Source of the DNA: Bacteriovorax stolpii
GTDB lineage: Bacteria; Bdellovibrionota; Bacteriovoracia; Bacteriovoracales; Bacteriovoracaceae
DNA: 64,000 nt
Direction of reading: 5' to 3'
Assembly (NCBI GenBank): GCA_945883845.1
Contig: CAMCYI010000007.1
Coordinates: 62,001 to 126,000, forward strand
Below, piece after piece: positions 44,303 through 53,208 of the stretch. The notes beneath the pieces are model-generated. The model did no database searches. It was not told the origin of the DNA and was given only the letters and a program-made list of their open reading frames with translations. How positions within the stretch are numbered: the first letter of the stretch is position 1; every line of letters starts with the position of its first letter. The translations under genes were made by a program, and so were the position numbers.

Positions 44303-44818
44303 ATGGCCAGGTTTTGGTCGCTCAGTCTTTTAATTGCTTTCCTCATCATCATTGATCAACTCACCAAGGGCGCGATTCAATCGAGTCTTGCCCCTGGTGA
44401 ATCTATTCAGGTTATTAAGGGCTTCTTCAGTATCACCCACGTTCATAATCAGGGTGCTGCATTTGGTATGGGCGCTGAAAGCCATCCGGTTGTTCGTCAG
44501 GTTCTCTTTCTTTTCTTTCCCGTCATCATCTGCTGCTGGATATTTTGGGCCTTGATAAAGTCGCTCAAGGGCCCTTTCCACGTGTCACTTGCATACGCTT
44601 TGGTTCTTGCTGGTGCAGATGGAAATCTTCTTGATCGATTTACTGTAGGCTACGTTGTGGATTTTTTATTATTCTACTGGGGAGACGAACGACACCATTT
44701 TCCTGCTTTTAATATCGCTGACAGCTGCATCACCATTGCGGCAGGTCTGCTGATTCTTGATTATTTTCTCCAAAAAAACAAGGCCGGTAATGTACCCAAT
44801 ACTTTATCAAGGCCATGA
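44303..44818 (+). CDS. lspA: lipoprotein signal peptidase
   Basis: LspA removes signal peptides from lipidated prolipoproteins. The 171-residue protein has four membrane helices and the family motifs DQLTKGAI, NQGAAFGMG, and the catalytic aspartates in GADGNLLDRFTVGYVVDFLLF and FNIADSCI. It starts five bases after the regulator stop and overlaps lgt, the enzyme acting one step earlier on the same proteins. Confidence 0.97.
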   Translation: MARFWSLSLLIAFLIIIDQLTKGAIQSSLAPGESIQVIKGFFSITHVHNQGAAFGMGAESHPVVRQVLFLFFPVIICCWIFWALIKSLKGPFHVSLAYALVLAGADGNLLDRFTVGYVVDFLLFYWGDERHHFPAFNIADSCITIAAGLLILDYFLQKNKAGNVPNTLSRP

Positions 44819-45515
44819 TCTCATCATCTATTCGTATCCCTTGTTCATGGGGCTCGGATGGGGCTTTGCTTATCAGATATATTTTGGGCTGATGAATCCC
44901 TCCGTTTCCCGGCTTAAAGCACAGATTCTTTTCTGGGGAGTTTTTCTTTCTTCATGGATCGGAGCAAAATTATTTTTCCTTCTCACTTACCCCAAAGATC
45001 TGAGTTCGATTGCTGGTGAAATGTCATTCTGGATGGGCGGAGGATTTGTTTTTTACGGCGGGCTTCTTGGTGCATTAATTTTTCTTCTCATCTACAGAAT
45101 TTGGGAACCACTTCGTGAAGAAAATTTCTGGCCTATGCTACCAGCACTCACTTTCGGACATGCAGTGGGCAGAGTGGGTTGTCTGCTCGCAGGATGCTGC
45201 TTTGGAACTCCAACGACACTACCGTGGGGTATATTCCTTCATGGTGAACATCGCCATCCCACACAGATCCTGGAAATTCTCGTTCTCTCTTTGATGGGAT
45301 TTGTACTTTTAAAATCAAAAAAGCCCAAATCGGAGCTGTTGGTGTTCTATTTCGTGATCTATGGCCTCAGTCGTTTTGGTATCGAGTTCCTTCGCGGGGA
45401 TATCATCAGGGGCGAGTGGTTTCTACTTAGTCCTTCTCAATGGATTTCCCTGGCCCTGGTCATTTTAGGGCTTGGCCTCTTCTATAAAATTAAGCATTCC
45501 AGAGCCTTAGCTTAA
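44790..45515 (+). CDS. lgt: prolipoprotein diacylglyceryl transferase
   Basis: Lgt attaches diacylglycerol to the lipobox cysteine. The 241-residue protein has several helices and the signature HAVGRVGCLLAGCCFGTPTTLPWGIF, a variant of the RIGNFINGE motif of E. coli Lgt seen in other Deltaproteobacteria-like lineages. The ATG at 44790 has AAGGCCGG upstream; a reading from 44757 is rejected. It overlaps lspA by 29 bases, so lipidation and cleavage enzymes are co-expressed. The abundance of lipoproteins here makes this pair central. Confidence 0.88.
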   Translation: MYPILYQGHDLIIYSYPLFMGLGWGFAYQIYFGLMNPSVSRLKAQILFWGVFLSSWIGAKLFFLLTYPKDLSSIAGEMSFWMGGGFVFYGGLLGALIFLLIYRIWEPLREENFWPMLPALTFGHAVGRVGCLLAGCCFGTPTTLPWGIFLHGEHRHPTQILEILVLSLMGFVLLKSKKPKSELLVFYFVIYGLSRFGIEFLRGDIIRGEWFLLSPSQWISLALVILGLGLFYKIKHSRALA

Positions 45516-45587
45516 TGTGAAATAATCCAGTCAAGTATTCCCATAGACTTCCGATAAGACCTTAGTAACTTATCAGGAGACTCAACT

Positions 45588-46808
45588 TTGAAGACTGCAA
45601 AATGGGAATCGATTCAACCGCGTTCATTGCGCTTTCGAGGCCATTACAAAATCTATCTAAGCTTTGCTCTGGTTTTTTCCAGCATGCTGGTGAGCTACTG
45701 GGGATACCGTTTCACGCTGACTGAATTTAATAAAATTCTTTCTGAGCAGTGGGCGGAACTTTTATTCTCTTCGGTTTTTTTCTCGGGATTTGGAGCTTAC
45801 TACTTCCTGTGGTTAAGACCACGTCTCAGAAGATTCATTCAGGTTTTTCCTGATAAAGTCGTTCTACACGATGGTTCACAATCCGTTGAAGCTAACTTTG
45901 AAGATGTAGAATCTGTGTCGATGGTGTACTGGTCACTCTTTTATTTTAAAATGAAAGATGGTCATAAACATTACTTCAGTTCAGGTTTTGATCGCATTGA
46001 TTACGTGTGGGAAGGCCTTAAAGCAACTCGTCCAGAATTAATGAAAGGTGAAGAGTTTGAAGAATTCCGCCTGAAGCTTGTTCAATATGATCACCACCAG
46101 AAGAGAAAAGAATGGTTCTTTAAGCATAAGGTTGTCGATGTCTTCAACTGGTTCATGCTCCCATGTCTCTTCCTCATGTGTGCTTACTTTGTTCAATCTC
46201 GCGAAGTGATGATTCATCAGGAAGGTCTCTATTTCTTCCGATTGTTTATGTATTCGCTTCTCGTTCTTCTCGTAACGAACTTTGCCTTTTCGGTTGTGAT
46301 TAAGAAGTTTGTTTTTGATAAAAAGCTTCAGAACCAGATGACTGCTCCAGAAGCTTCTCAAAATGAAAAATACCGCGATATTGAGTTTGAGGGTGTCATC
46401 CTTCAGAGATCAAAAATCTTTCAGGTGCTTTCTGCTTGTTTCATCTTTGCGATCATTATCAAGACTGATCTGAACTTCTATTCTGTGACTAAGATTAAAG
46501 ATGACCTCAAAAACTACAGTTTGATGAAAGGTAAGACTGTAGTTGTGGATAACCGCTACAATTGCACGGGCTGTCGCTACAATATTGTAGACGGTGACAT
46601 TGTCATCTTCGGTAAGGGTTATGTTGGTCAGGTCATGGCACGCTCAGGTGAAATGGTCGGTGAAGTCTCTAATGATCCAAGTGGCCGTAACATCGCCAGT
46701 AGCAACATCCATACAGTTCCGGAAGGGCATGTAGCGATCAAGTCGAACAATGGCTCAGATCTCATGTTTGTCAAAATATCTGACCTCATGGGTAAGATAC
46801 AAAAGTAA
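45588..46808 (+). CDS. membrane protein with a C-terminal signal-peptidase-I-like domain
   Basis: A 406-residue protein with several membrane helices (about 24-45, 58-78, 168-188, 210-232, 280-298). The last 95 residues resemble S26 signal peptidase: KGKTVVVDNRY, VDGDIVIF, GQVMARSGEMV and VPEGHVAI...GSDLMFVKISDLMGKI. In LepB the VKR of VKRVIGLPGD carries the catalytic lysine; here it reads VMAR, and no SMxPT serine motif is clear. It is probably not an active peptidase. The TTG start at 45588 follows CAGGAG. Confidence 0.55.
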   Translation: MKTAKWESIQPRSLRFRGHYKIYLSFALVFSSMLVSYWGYRFTLTEFNKILSEQWAELLFSSVFFSGFGAYYFLWLRPRLRRFIQVFPDKVVLHDGSQSVEANFEDVESVSMVYWSLFYFKMKDGHKHYFSSGFDRIDYVWEGLKATRPELMKGEEFEEFRLKLVQYDHHQKRKEWFFKHKVVDVFNWFMLPCLFLMCAYFVQSREVMIHQEGLYFFRLFMYSLLVLLVTNFAFSVVIKKFVFDKKLQNQMTAPEASQNEKYRDIEFEGVILQRSKIFQVLSACFIFAIIIKTDLNFYSVTKIKDDLKNYSLMKGKTVVVDNRYNCTGCRYNIVDGDIVIFGKGYVGQVMARSGEMVGEVSNDPSGRNIASSNIHTVPEGHVAIKSNNGSDLMFVKISDLMGKIQK

Positions 46809-46822
46809 TGCACAATTCCTGA

Positions 46823-46868
46823 AAGCTCTTAGAATAGACTTAGATTCCTAAGACTATTCCAGGAGCTT
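46823..46868 (+). promoter_or_regulatory. long imperfect hairpin that covers the ribosome-binding site of the next gene
   Basis: Three stems stack around an ATTC loop: CTTAG/CTAAG, GAATAG/CTATTC (one A-A mismatch between them) and, outside a 3-base internal loop, AAGCTC/GAGCTT. That is 17 pairs in 46 bases. The Shine-Dalgarno AGGAG (46861-46865) lies in the 3' side of the outer stem, two bases before the GTG. It could be a leader switch (thermometer-like) or a dyad operator. Confidence 0.7.
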
Positions 46869-46870
46869 CT

Positions 46871-47455
46871 GTGCTGAAGATTACTCAACTCTTTCTTCTT
46901 ATTATTTTATTCTTCGCCATTTCGCAGACTGCTCAGGCATCTGTATTGATTGAGCCACTGGTTGGTTACAACTTCAGTTCAAAAGCCAAGATCGATGATG
47001 ATGATAATCAGAATGCCTATTCCGGAGCAGGGGGTGCATTTGGTGGCCGACTTGGCTACCAGAAGCTTGGTTTCCAGCTTGGCGTCGATTATCTCCACAG
47101 CAGCCTTGATATGGATGATAAGGACTTTGATAAAAACCTCACATTGAACGAGTGGGGCGGGTTTGTTGGATTTGAATTTCCGATTCTTCTTCGGGTTTAC
47201 GCGGGTTACATTTTTTCAGCCAGCGGAACTTCAAAATTTAAAGACAAGAATGATGATATCCAGGAACTTGATCTTAAATCCGGCTCCGGAACAAAATTTG
47301 GCATTGGGTTCACAGGCCTGCCGTTTCTTGTGATCAATCTTGAGTATCGTGCCGGCTCAGTGAATGAATACAAGCTCGGCGATACGAATTACGATGATGA
47401 TAAAATCACGTATTCGTCATATCTAATGTCTCTTTCAATCCCGATTAATCTTTAA
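46871..47455 (+). CDS. exported beta-barrel-like protein
   Basis: A 194-residue protein with a signal peptide (cleavage near TAQAS, residue 24). The mature part alternates hydrophobic and polar residues with Gly/Asp-rich turns (SGAGGAFGGRLGY, LYAGYIFSASG, NLEYRAGSV), a small eight-stranded OmpA/OmpW-like barrel pattern. The GTG start lies five bases after AGGAG. It is preceded by a large hairpin and followed by a terminator, so it is a single-gene unit. Confidence 0.65.
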   Translation: MLKITQLFLLIILFFAISQTAQASVLIEPLVGYNFSSKAKIDDDDNQNAYSGAGGAFGGRLGYQKLGFQLGVDYLHSSLDMDDKDFDKNLTLNEWGGFVGFEFPILLRVYAGYIFSASGTSKFKDKNDDIQELDLKSGSGTKFGIGFTGLPFLVINLEYRAGSVNEYKLGDTNYDDDKITYSSYLMSLSIPINL

Positions 47456-47458
47456 TTA

Positions 47459-47485
47459 AAAAAGGCTCCAATCAGGAGCCTTTTT
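47459..47485. terminator. bidirectional intrinsic terminator
   Basis: AAAAAGGCTCC-AATCA-GGAGCCTTTTT has an 11-bp stem with flanking A and T runs and lies between convergent genes (barrel protein on the plus strand, two-cluster ferredoxin on the minus). Confidence 0.92.
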
Positions 47486-47486
47486 A

Positions 47487-47894
47487 TTATCCAACAACTT
47501 CTTCTTTTTTATCTTCATCGATTTTCAACACATCTAGAATCGAAGGCTCAACGTAGAGCTCTGAATTGAGAGTCTCGTTACCCCACGCAACGAACGCATC
47601 ATCATGTTGGTACATTGTGATTGTTTCCCACGGACAGTCCTGAGAGCAGTTCTGACAACCGATACAACGTGAGAGATCGATCTCAACCATTTGCTGGAAA
47701 CCGGGATTCTTAGGATCAGGTCCAGGAACTAATTCGATGGAATCCACAGGGCAGCCAGCAATACAAACCTCACAACCAGTACAACCTGATTGATGAACAA
47801 CGGCGAGAAGCTTAGGTGGCTTCTTACCTTTTCTCTGTGGCTTAAACCGTGCCGTATGGAACGGGTTTTCGACTTTTACTTCGCTCTCACTCAT
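47487..47894 (-). CDS. ferredoxin-like protein with two [4Fe-4S] motifs
   Basis: A 135-residue protein with CTGCEVCIAGCPVDS and CIGCQNCSQDCPWET, two four-cysteine clusters as in RnfB/NuoI-type electron carriers. N- and C-terminal extensions have no obvious domain. It diverges from icmF across a 141-base gap that holds a good promoter for this gene. Whether it serves IcmF is not shown; IcmF itself needs no ferredoxin. Confidence 0.9.
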   Translation of the reverse strand: MSESEVKVENPFHTARFKPQRKGKKPPKLLAVVHQSGCTGCEVCIAGCPVDSIELVPGPDPKNPGFQQMVEIDLSRCIGCQNCSQDCPWETITMYQHDDAFVAWGNETLNSELYVEPSILDVLKIDEDKKEEVVG

Positions 47895-47924
47895 GTGAAA
47901 TCCTTGCGTACTCTATGAAGCCCT

Positions 47925-47953
47925 ATTATACACTCTGGGCCATGAGCTATAAA
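47925..47953 (-). promoter_or_regulatory. promoter of the two-cluster ferredoxin
   Basis: On the minus strand TTTATA (47948-47953) and TATAAT (47925-47930) are 17 bases apart. An AAGGA ribosome site follows the predicted start and precedes the ATG at 47894. Confidence 0.55.
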
Positions 47954-47972
47954 GCATTTCCTATCCGAATTC

Positions 47973-47990
47973 GCCTCGATATACTGAGGC
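47973..47990. promoter_or_regulatory. GCCTC/GAGGC inverted repeat upstream of icmF
   Basis: A perfect 5-bp inverted repeat with an 8-base spacer lies about 46 bases before icmF and just before TATATATAAA. It could be an operator. No cobalamin riboswitch pattern is visible. Confidence 0.3.
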
Positions 47991-48035
47991 TACAGGTATA
48001 TATAAATAACTAATGTTTATCGACGGGATTTGTCA

Positions 48036-51000
48036 ATGACTGCTAGAAAACTTCGCTTTGTTACCGCTGCGAGCCTATTTGATGGGCATGATGCTTCAAT
48101 CAACATTATGAGAAGACTTTTGCAAAGCAAAGGGGTCGAGGTCATTCACCTGGGTCACAATCGTTCTGCACAAGAAGTCGTTGAAGCTGCACTATCTGAA
48201 GACGCTCACGCCATCGCTCTGAGTTCATATCAGGGTGGGCATATGGAATATTTCACTTACGTCAGGGAGCTTCTGGATAAAGCAGGCGGAAAAAATGTTC
48301 GAATCTTCGGCGGTGGTGGCGGAGTCATCACACCTCCAGAAATTAATGAGCTTCACACCCGAGGCATCTCGCGCATTTATGGTCCCGCTGATGGGACGGC
48401 CCTAGGTCTGAATGGCATCATCGATGACATGATCAACAAATGTGATTACTCAACAATCGATGGAGTTGATTTCAAAACCCTTGCGACGAAAAAACTAACG
48501 GCTTACGAAACGGCGAAAGTAATTACGTTCGTTGAAGATCGCCGTGAAGTTCCTTTTACCTTCAATCCTAAAAATGTTCCAGTTCTTGGTATTACCGGAA
48601 CTGGTGGCGCTGGAAAGTCATCTCTCATTGATGAACTTCTTCTTCGCTTTCATCGCTACTACGCTGATAAAAAAATTGCTCTCGTTTCTGTAGATCCGAC
48701 GAAAAAGAAAAACCAGGGTGCCCTTCTGGGTGACCGCATTCGCCTTGGTTCTGCTGTTTACGGGAATTTTTATATCCGTTCTCTTGCAACACGTGATTCT
48801 GCGAATGAACTTTCTCCTGAAATTCGCAAAGTGGTCGACTTCTTAAAGTCTCAGGACTTTGATCTCATCCTCGTTGAAACTTCCGGGATCGGTCAGGCTT
48901 CAGATGAAATCACCAAAGTCGCTGATAAGACTCTCTATGTTATGACACCTGAATTCGGTGCGGCCACTCAGCTTGAAAAAATCGAGATGCTTGAAGTCGC
49001 GAACTTCATTGCCGTTAACAAATTTGAAAAACCAAGATCTGAAGATGCCCTTCGAGATGTTCGTAAGCAGTATCGGCGCAATAAAGTTCTCTTTGCCAAT
49101 CATCCTGGTTCTCCGACTGATGCTGAGCTTCCCGTCTTCGGAACGATGGCCTCAAAATTCAATGATGTTGGTGTGAACGCTCTCTTCTCTGAAATGGTGA
49201 AGTCAGTTGGCTTCGCTCATAATACGGAACTTGATCTTGTTCCTGCAGAACGGGCCCCTGCTAAAAAAGCATCTGTCATTCCTGCTGCCCAGATTAATTA
49301 CCTTCGCGATATCTCAGATACCGTTCGTAAATATAATTCGCGCGCGGTTGAATCGGTCACTAAACTTCGCCAGTATGAAACTCTGATTGAAGCGGCGAAG
49401 ATCGTCACCGATGCACCATCGCTGAAAACAAAAGCTCATGAGATTGAAAAAACTTTTACCACTGAGTTGAAAGAAGTTGCTGAGTTTGACAGCATCGTCG
49501 ATCAGTATTCAAAAGGTGAATACACTTACGTGGTTCGCGGAAAAGATATCAAAGTGGGAACGAAGTACACTTCGCTCTCTCAGCAAGTCATCTCGAAGGT
49601 CGGCTTTCCGAAATTTCATTACGCCTCCGACAAACTGCAGTTCATCCGCTCGCAAAACTTTCCAGGCTTCTATCCGTTTGCCGGCGGTGTCTTTCCGTTC
49701 AAGCGTGCTGATGAAGATCCCAAACGACAGTTTGCCGGGGAAGGCGGGCCTAAACGCACGAACGCACGTTTCCACTATCTCTCCAAAAACGATACAGCAA
49801 AAAGACTTTCAACTGCTTTCGACTCCGTAACGCTTTATGGAGAAGACCCAGCAACAAGACCGGATATTTACGGGAAAGTCGGTGAGTCAGGTGTTTCGAT
49901 CTGTATGCTTGATGACATGATGGAGCTCTACAAAGGGTTTGATCTGACCTCTCCATCAACTTCTGTATCCATGACCATTAATGGACCGGCACCGATTATT
50001 CTCGCCATGTTCATGAACACAGCTATCAACCGCACACTTCCAGAAGGTGATCAGGAAAATCGCGAGAAGATAGTCCAGGTCATGCAGCAGGTCCGTGGAA
50101 CAGTTCAGGCCGACATCCTCAAGGAAGACCAGGCCCAGAATACATGTATCTTCTCTCTCGAATTCGCTCTCAAAATGATGGGAGATGTTCAGGAGTTTTT
50201 CTGTAAGAATAAAATAAAGAACTATTATACCGTTTCCATTTCGGGATACCACATTGCGGAAGCCGGAGCCAATCCGATCACTCAGCTGGCCTTAACACTT
50301 TCTAACGGCTTCACTTATGTTGAGTATTATCTCTCTCGCGGAATGAAGATCGATGACTTCTGCGAGAATTTATCTTTCTTCTTCTCTAATGGTCTTGATC
50401 CGGAATACACAGTGCTTGGCCGTGTTGCCCGTAAAATCTGGGCTGTCTCGATGAAAGAAAAATATGCTGCGTCTGATAAATCTCAGAAATTGAAGTACCA
50501 CATTCAGACTTCGGGCCGTTCTCTGCACGCTCAGGAAATTGATTTCAATGATATCCGCACAACCCTGCAGGCATTCATTGCTCTCTCTGATAACTGTAAT
50601 TCGCTTCACACAAATGCGTATGACGAAGCCATTACAACACCGACAGAGGAGTCAGTACGTCGAGCCATGGCTATTCAGCTCATCATCAACCGTGAGTTTG
50701 GAATGAATAAAACGGATAACCCGCTTCAGGGGGCGTACATCGTTGATGAACTTGCTGAAATTGTCGAAGAGGCGGTACTTACTGAGTTCGAAAGAATCTC
50801 TGATAAGGGTGGTGTACTTGGAGCGATGGAATCGATGTATCAGCGTGGGAAAATCCAGGAAGAATCTCTCTATTACGAGACCCTGAAAGACTCCGGCGAG
50901 TTTCCGATTATCGGAGTGAATACATTCCTGCCTGAAAAAATGGCCGAATGGAAACCCATTGAACTTTCACGGGCCTCTTCAGAAGAAAAAAATGATCAGA

Positions 51001-51191
51001 TCAATCGATTGAAAAAATTTCAAGATAGTAACAAAAATAAATCGGATCTATGTCTCAAGAAGCTTCGTGATGTGGCCCTGACAGGTGGAAATATCTTTGA
51101 AGAGCTTCTGACGACTGTACGCTATTGCAGTCTCGGACAGATCACTTCAGTTCTTTATGAAGTTGGCGGCCGCTACCGGAGAAATATGTAA
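48036..51191 (+). CDS. icmF: isobutyryl-CoA mutase IcmF (fused acyl-CoA mutase and G-protein chaperone)
   Basis: IcmF interconverts isobutyryl-CoA and butyryl-CoA using adenosylcobalamin. The 1051-residue protein has an N-terminal B12 domain with DGHD at 16-19, a MeaB-like G-protein domain with GTGGAGKS at about 188-195, and a C-terminal TIM barrel containing FPFKRADEDP, FAGEG and RTNARFH, the last of which matches IcmF and not methylmalonyl-CoA mutase. I start at the ATG at 48036. It overlaps the adenosyltransferase (TAATG). Confidence 0.93.
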   Translation: MTARKLRFVTAASLFDGHDASINIMRRLLQSKGVEVIHLGHNRSAQEVVEAALSEDAHAIALSSYQGGHMEYFTYVRELLDKAGGKNVRIFGGGGGVITPPEINELHTRGISRIYGPADGTALGLNGIIDDMINKCDYSTIDGVDFKTLATKKLTAYETAKVITFVEDRREVPFTFNPKNVPVLGITGTGGAGKSSLIDELLLRFHRYYADKKIALVSVDPTKKKNQGALLGDRIRLGSAVYGNFYIRSLATRDSANELSPEIRKVVDFLKSQDFDLILVETSGIGQASDEITKVADKTLYVMTPEFGAATQLEKIEMLEVANFIAVNKFEKPRSEDALRDVRKQYRRNKVLFANHPGSPTDAELPVFGTMASKFNDVGVNALFSEMVKSVGFAHNTELDLVPAERAPAKKASVIPAAQINYLRDISDTVRKYNSRAVESVTKLRQYETLIEAAKIVTDAPSLKTKAHEIEKTFTTELKEVAEFDSIVDQYSKGEYTYVVRGKDIKVGTKYTSLSQQVISKVGFPKFHYASDKLQFIRSQNFPGFYPFAGGVFPFKRADEDPKRQFAGEGGPKRTNARFHYLSKNDTAKRLSTAFDSVTLYGEDPATRPDIYGKVGESGVSICMLDDMMELYKGFDLTSPSTSVSMTINGPAPIILAMFMNTAINRTLPEGDQENREKIVQVMQQVRGTVQADILKEDQAQNTCIFSLEFALKMMGDVQEFFCKNKIKNYYTVSISGYHIAEAGANPITQLALTLSNGFTYVEYYLSRGMKIDDFCENLSFFFSNGLDPEYTVLGRVARKIWAVSMKEKYAASDKSQKLKYHIQTSGRSLHAQEIDFNDIRTTLQAFIALSDNCNSLHTNAYDEAITTPTEESVRRAMAIQLIINREFGMNKTDNPLQGAYIVDELAEIVEEAVLTEFERISDKGGVLGAMESMYQRGKIQEESLYYETLKDSGEFPIIGVNTFLPEKMAEWKPIELSRASSEEKNDQINRLKKFQDSNKNKSDLCLKKLRDVALTGGNIFEELLTTVRYCSLGQITSVLYEVGGRYRRNM

Positions 51192-51760
51192 TGACGAAAA
51201 TTTATACTAAAAACGGCGATATGGGTGAGACTGGACTTGTGGGTGGCAAGCGAGTTTCTAAAGCTGATGACAGGATTGATCTCTATGGAGAAGTGGATGA
51301 ACTAAATTCAAGGATTGGTATGGCCGTTTCCCTGATGGCCCCAGCTATGTTTGGAAATGAAATCCAGTTCCTTCATGAAATCCAGTCGGCCCTGTTTGAT
51401 CTTGGTTCGAATCTCGCCTGTGAACCCGGAGAACGTGCGAATTTTAAACTTCCTCATTTGTCGGCTGGGCTGGTTACAAAGCTTGAAACCGCCATTGATT
51501 CCATGGAGAAGTCACTATCACCTTTAAAGAATTTTATCCTTCCGGGTGGGCCAGCAGATGCCTCAGCACTTCACCTCTGCCGGACTGGTTCAAGAAACGT
51601 AGAAAGAAAACTTGTCGCTTTCCTAAACAAAACAAATGAGACCGCTCCGGACAACAGTGTTGAATTCCTGAACCGACTTTCAGATTATTTTTTTACAGTG
51701 GCGAGATTTGTAACGAACAAACAAAATCAAAATGAAATTCTCTGGAAGCCATTTACTTGA
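51191..51760 (+). CDS. cob(I)alamin adenosyltransferase (PduO/MMAB type)
   Basis: This 189-residue enzyme makes adenosylcobalamin, the cofactor of IcmF, from cob(I)alamin and ATP. It shows YTKNGDMGETGLVGGKRVSK and DLYGEVDELNS, the N-terminal ATP-binding signature, plus RTGSRNVER later. It overlaps icmF by one base, so supply of cofactor and mutase are tied together. No cobalamin synthesis genes are nearby, so cobalamin is probably scavenged. Confidence 0.95.
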   Translation: MTKIYTKNGDMGETGLVGGKRVSKADDRIDLYGEVDELNSRIGMAVSLMAPAMFGNEIQFLHEIQSALFDLGSNLACEPGERANFKLPHLSAGLVTKLETAIDSMEKSLSPLKNFILPGGPADASALHLCRTGSRNVERKLVAFLNKTNETAPDNSVEFLNRLSDYFFTVARFVTNKQNQNEILWKPFT

Positions 51761-52558
51761 TCAGTTGTTCTGATCCTGATAAAGCTTTTCTACACCCATC
51801 AGTTTTTCGCCGATACTGAAGTTCATCAGCCGTGAATTAATAATAAAGAACATCCCCGAAAAGAAAATTTCTCCGGCACCGATGAGATTCATTCTGTGTT
51901 TATTGACAATCTCTGCTGACAATTCCAACCATGGAATCCCACCAAACCGAGAAGCCGAATTAACGTAAATGATAGGCAGGAGAAATACAAAAAAAGTGAG
52001 TATGCCATCGATCCACCTGGCACTGTGAACCTGACTAAGGCTCCGGAGCTTTATCTCCTGCTTGGAAAGAATAATGCGTGTTTGTGCTTTTTTACGAAGG
52101 GCAATTTCTTTGGCTTGCGAAGGTGTATTGAGAAGATTATCCGGATGCGCATGAGTGTAGAGCTGGTTCTGTATCCGGGCCCCGGTAAAGTCAGCTTTTA
52201 ATTCGTAATCCATTCTCTCTTTTTTAGGTCCCGGGAAAGTCAGATTATCGACTGCATAGTTATCCATGCTTTTTTCATTCAACGTGATGATCGTGTCACC
52301 AATTTTAATCTCATCACCGATAAATATTTCAGCATTATCAATCCGAATTCCGTTCAGGTAGGTACCATTCTTTGAATCAGCGTCTTCAAGTTTGAGATAG
52401 CCATTATTGATGGTAAAAATGCAATGCTTTACACTGACTTTCTCGTCTTTAATGGGCGGGTTCGTATGACTTCCGCGACCTAAAACGAGCCTGTTTCCAA
52501 CTGAGACTTCAACGTCAAAAACCTGGTTCATACTGACAATTGTTAATACAGCTTTCAA
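51761..52558 (-). CDS. FHA-domain protein with a C-terminal RDD membrane domain
   Basis: A 265-residue protein: N-terminal FHA phosphothreonine-binding domain (VLGRGSHTN, VSVKHCIF, DSKNGTYLNG, about 5-85), a charged linker, and a C-terminal RDD-like membrane part (SARWIDGILTFFVFLLP and FSIGEKLMGVEKL). FHA implies binding of a phosphorylated partner at the inner membrane. Start is TTG at 52558 (GGGAG five bases before it); the longer reading from 52672 is inside grxB. It overlaps the grxB stop (TTGA). Confidence 0.8.
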   Translation of the reverse strand: MKAVLTIVSMNQVFDVEVSVGNRLVLGRGSHTNPPIKDEKVSVKHCIFTINNGYLKLEDADSKNGTYLNGIRIDNAEIFIGDEIKIGDTIITLNEKSMDNYAVDNLTFPGPKKERMDYELKADFTGARIQNQLYTHAHPDNLLNTPSQAKEIALRKKAQTRIILSKQEIKLRSLSQVHSARWIDGILTFFVFLLPIIYVNSASRFGGIPWLELSAEIVNKHRMNLIGAGEIFFSGMFFIINSRLMNFSIGEKLMGVEKLYQDQNN

Positions 52559-53208
52559 GTGAGCTCCCAAAGTGGCTTTTGATAATTGAATCGGCATTCT
52601 GATTTCACGCTTTGCAGATAGGCATGTAATCCTGTGGGCAACTGATACTCTGGAACGGAATAAAGGCCCCAAAGATGTGAGGCCAGCATGATATCTTTAA
52701 CCGTCATTGATGTTGATCCATAAAAAGGCTTGAATTCTTTTTCAAGTCTTTCAAGGATCGGCTGAATGAGTGAAATGAACTCGGACTGTTTTGTGACAAG
52801 GTCTTTGAAAGGCCCACGCTTGGCCTCTTTTTTCTTCTTAAAATATTCCCGTGAACTTTCATTGAATTCTGCCGTGTAGATCCAGAAGGGCATGGCCAGT
52901 GAATGCACGAGGCTTCCAATATCATTAATCAATGATTCGAAAGTACTGAACTCAGAACGGGACCTGAATTCACTAATCTTCAGTGCATTCCCTTGGTCGA
53001 GAAACGACATGATATCGAGACTCTCTGGCATGGCCTGTTTCTCTGTTTTAAGAATCGGAAGCATCTTTTTACCAATGAGGGAGATAGGGGTGGCCTCATC
53101 ATCATAGGGGACCACAACAGAGTGGTATTTGATGTTTAAATATCCGAGAGTCATCCTTACCCTTATGCAGAAAGGACAGTGCACGTAATGATAAAGTGTT
53201 GGGGTCAT
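52555..53208 (-). CDS. grxB: glutaredoxin 2
   Basis: A 217-residue GrxB-type glutaredoxin with HCPFC at residues 10-14 and the cis-proline segment KKMLPILKTEKQAMPESLDI, followed by the all-helical GST-like C-terminal domain. It reduces disulfides with glutathione. It is translationally coupled to the FHA-RDD gene downstream. Confidence 0.92.
   Translation of the reverse strand: MTPTLYHYVHCPFCIRVRMTLGYLNIKYHSVVVPYDDEATPISLIGKKMLPILKTEKQAMPESLDIMSFLDQGNALKISEFRSRSEFSTFESLINDIGSLVHSLAMPFWIYTAEFNESSREYFKKKKEAKRGPFKDLVTKQSEFISLIQPILERLEKEFKPFYGSTSMTVKDIMLASHLWGLYSVPEYQLPTGLHAYLQSVKSECRFNYQKPLWELT

Noticed and set aside
47895..48035. possible cobalamin riboswitch before icmF
   Set aside because: No B12-box or conserved riboswitch core is visible, and the 141-base gap is too short to hold a full cobalamin aptamer.
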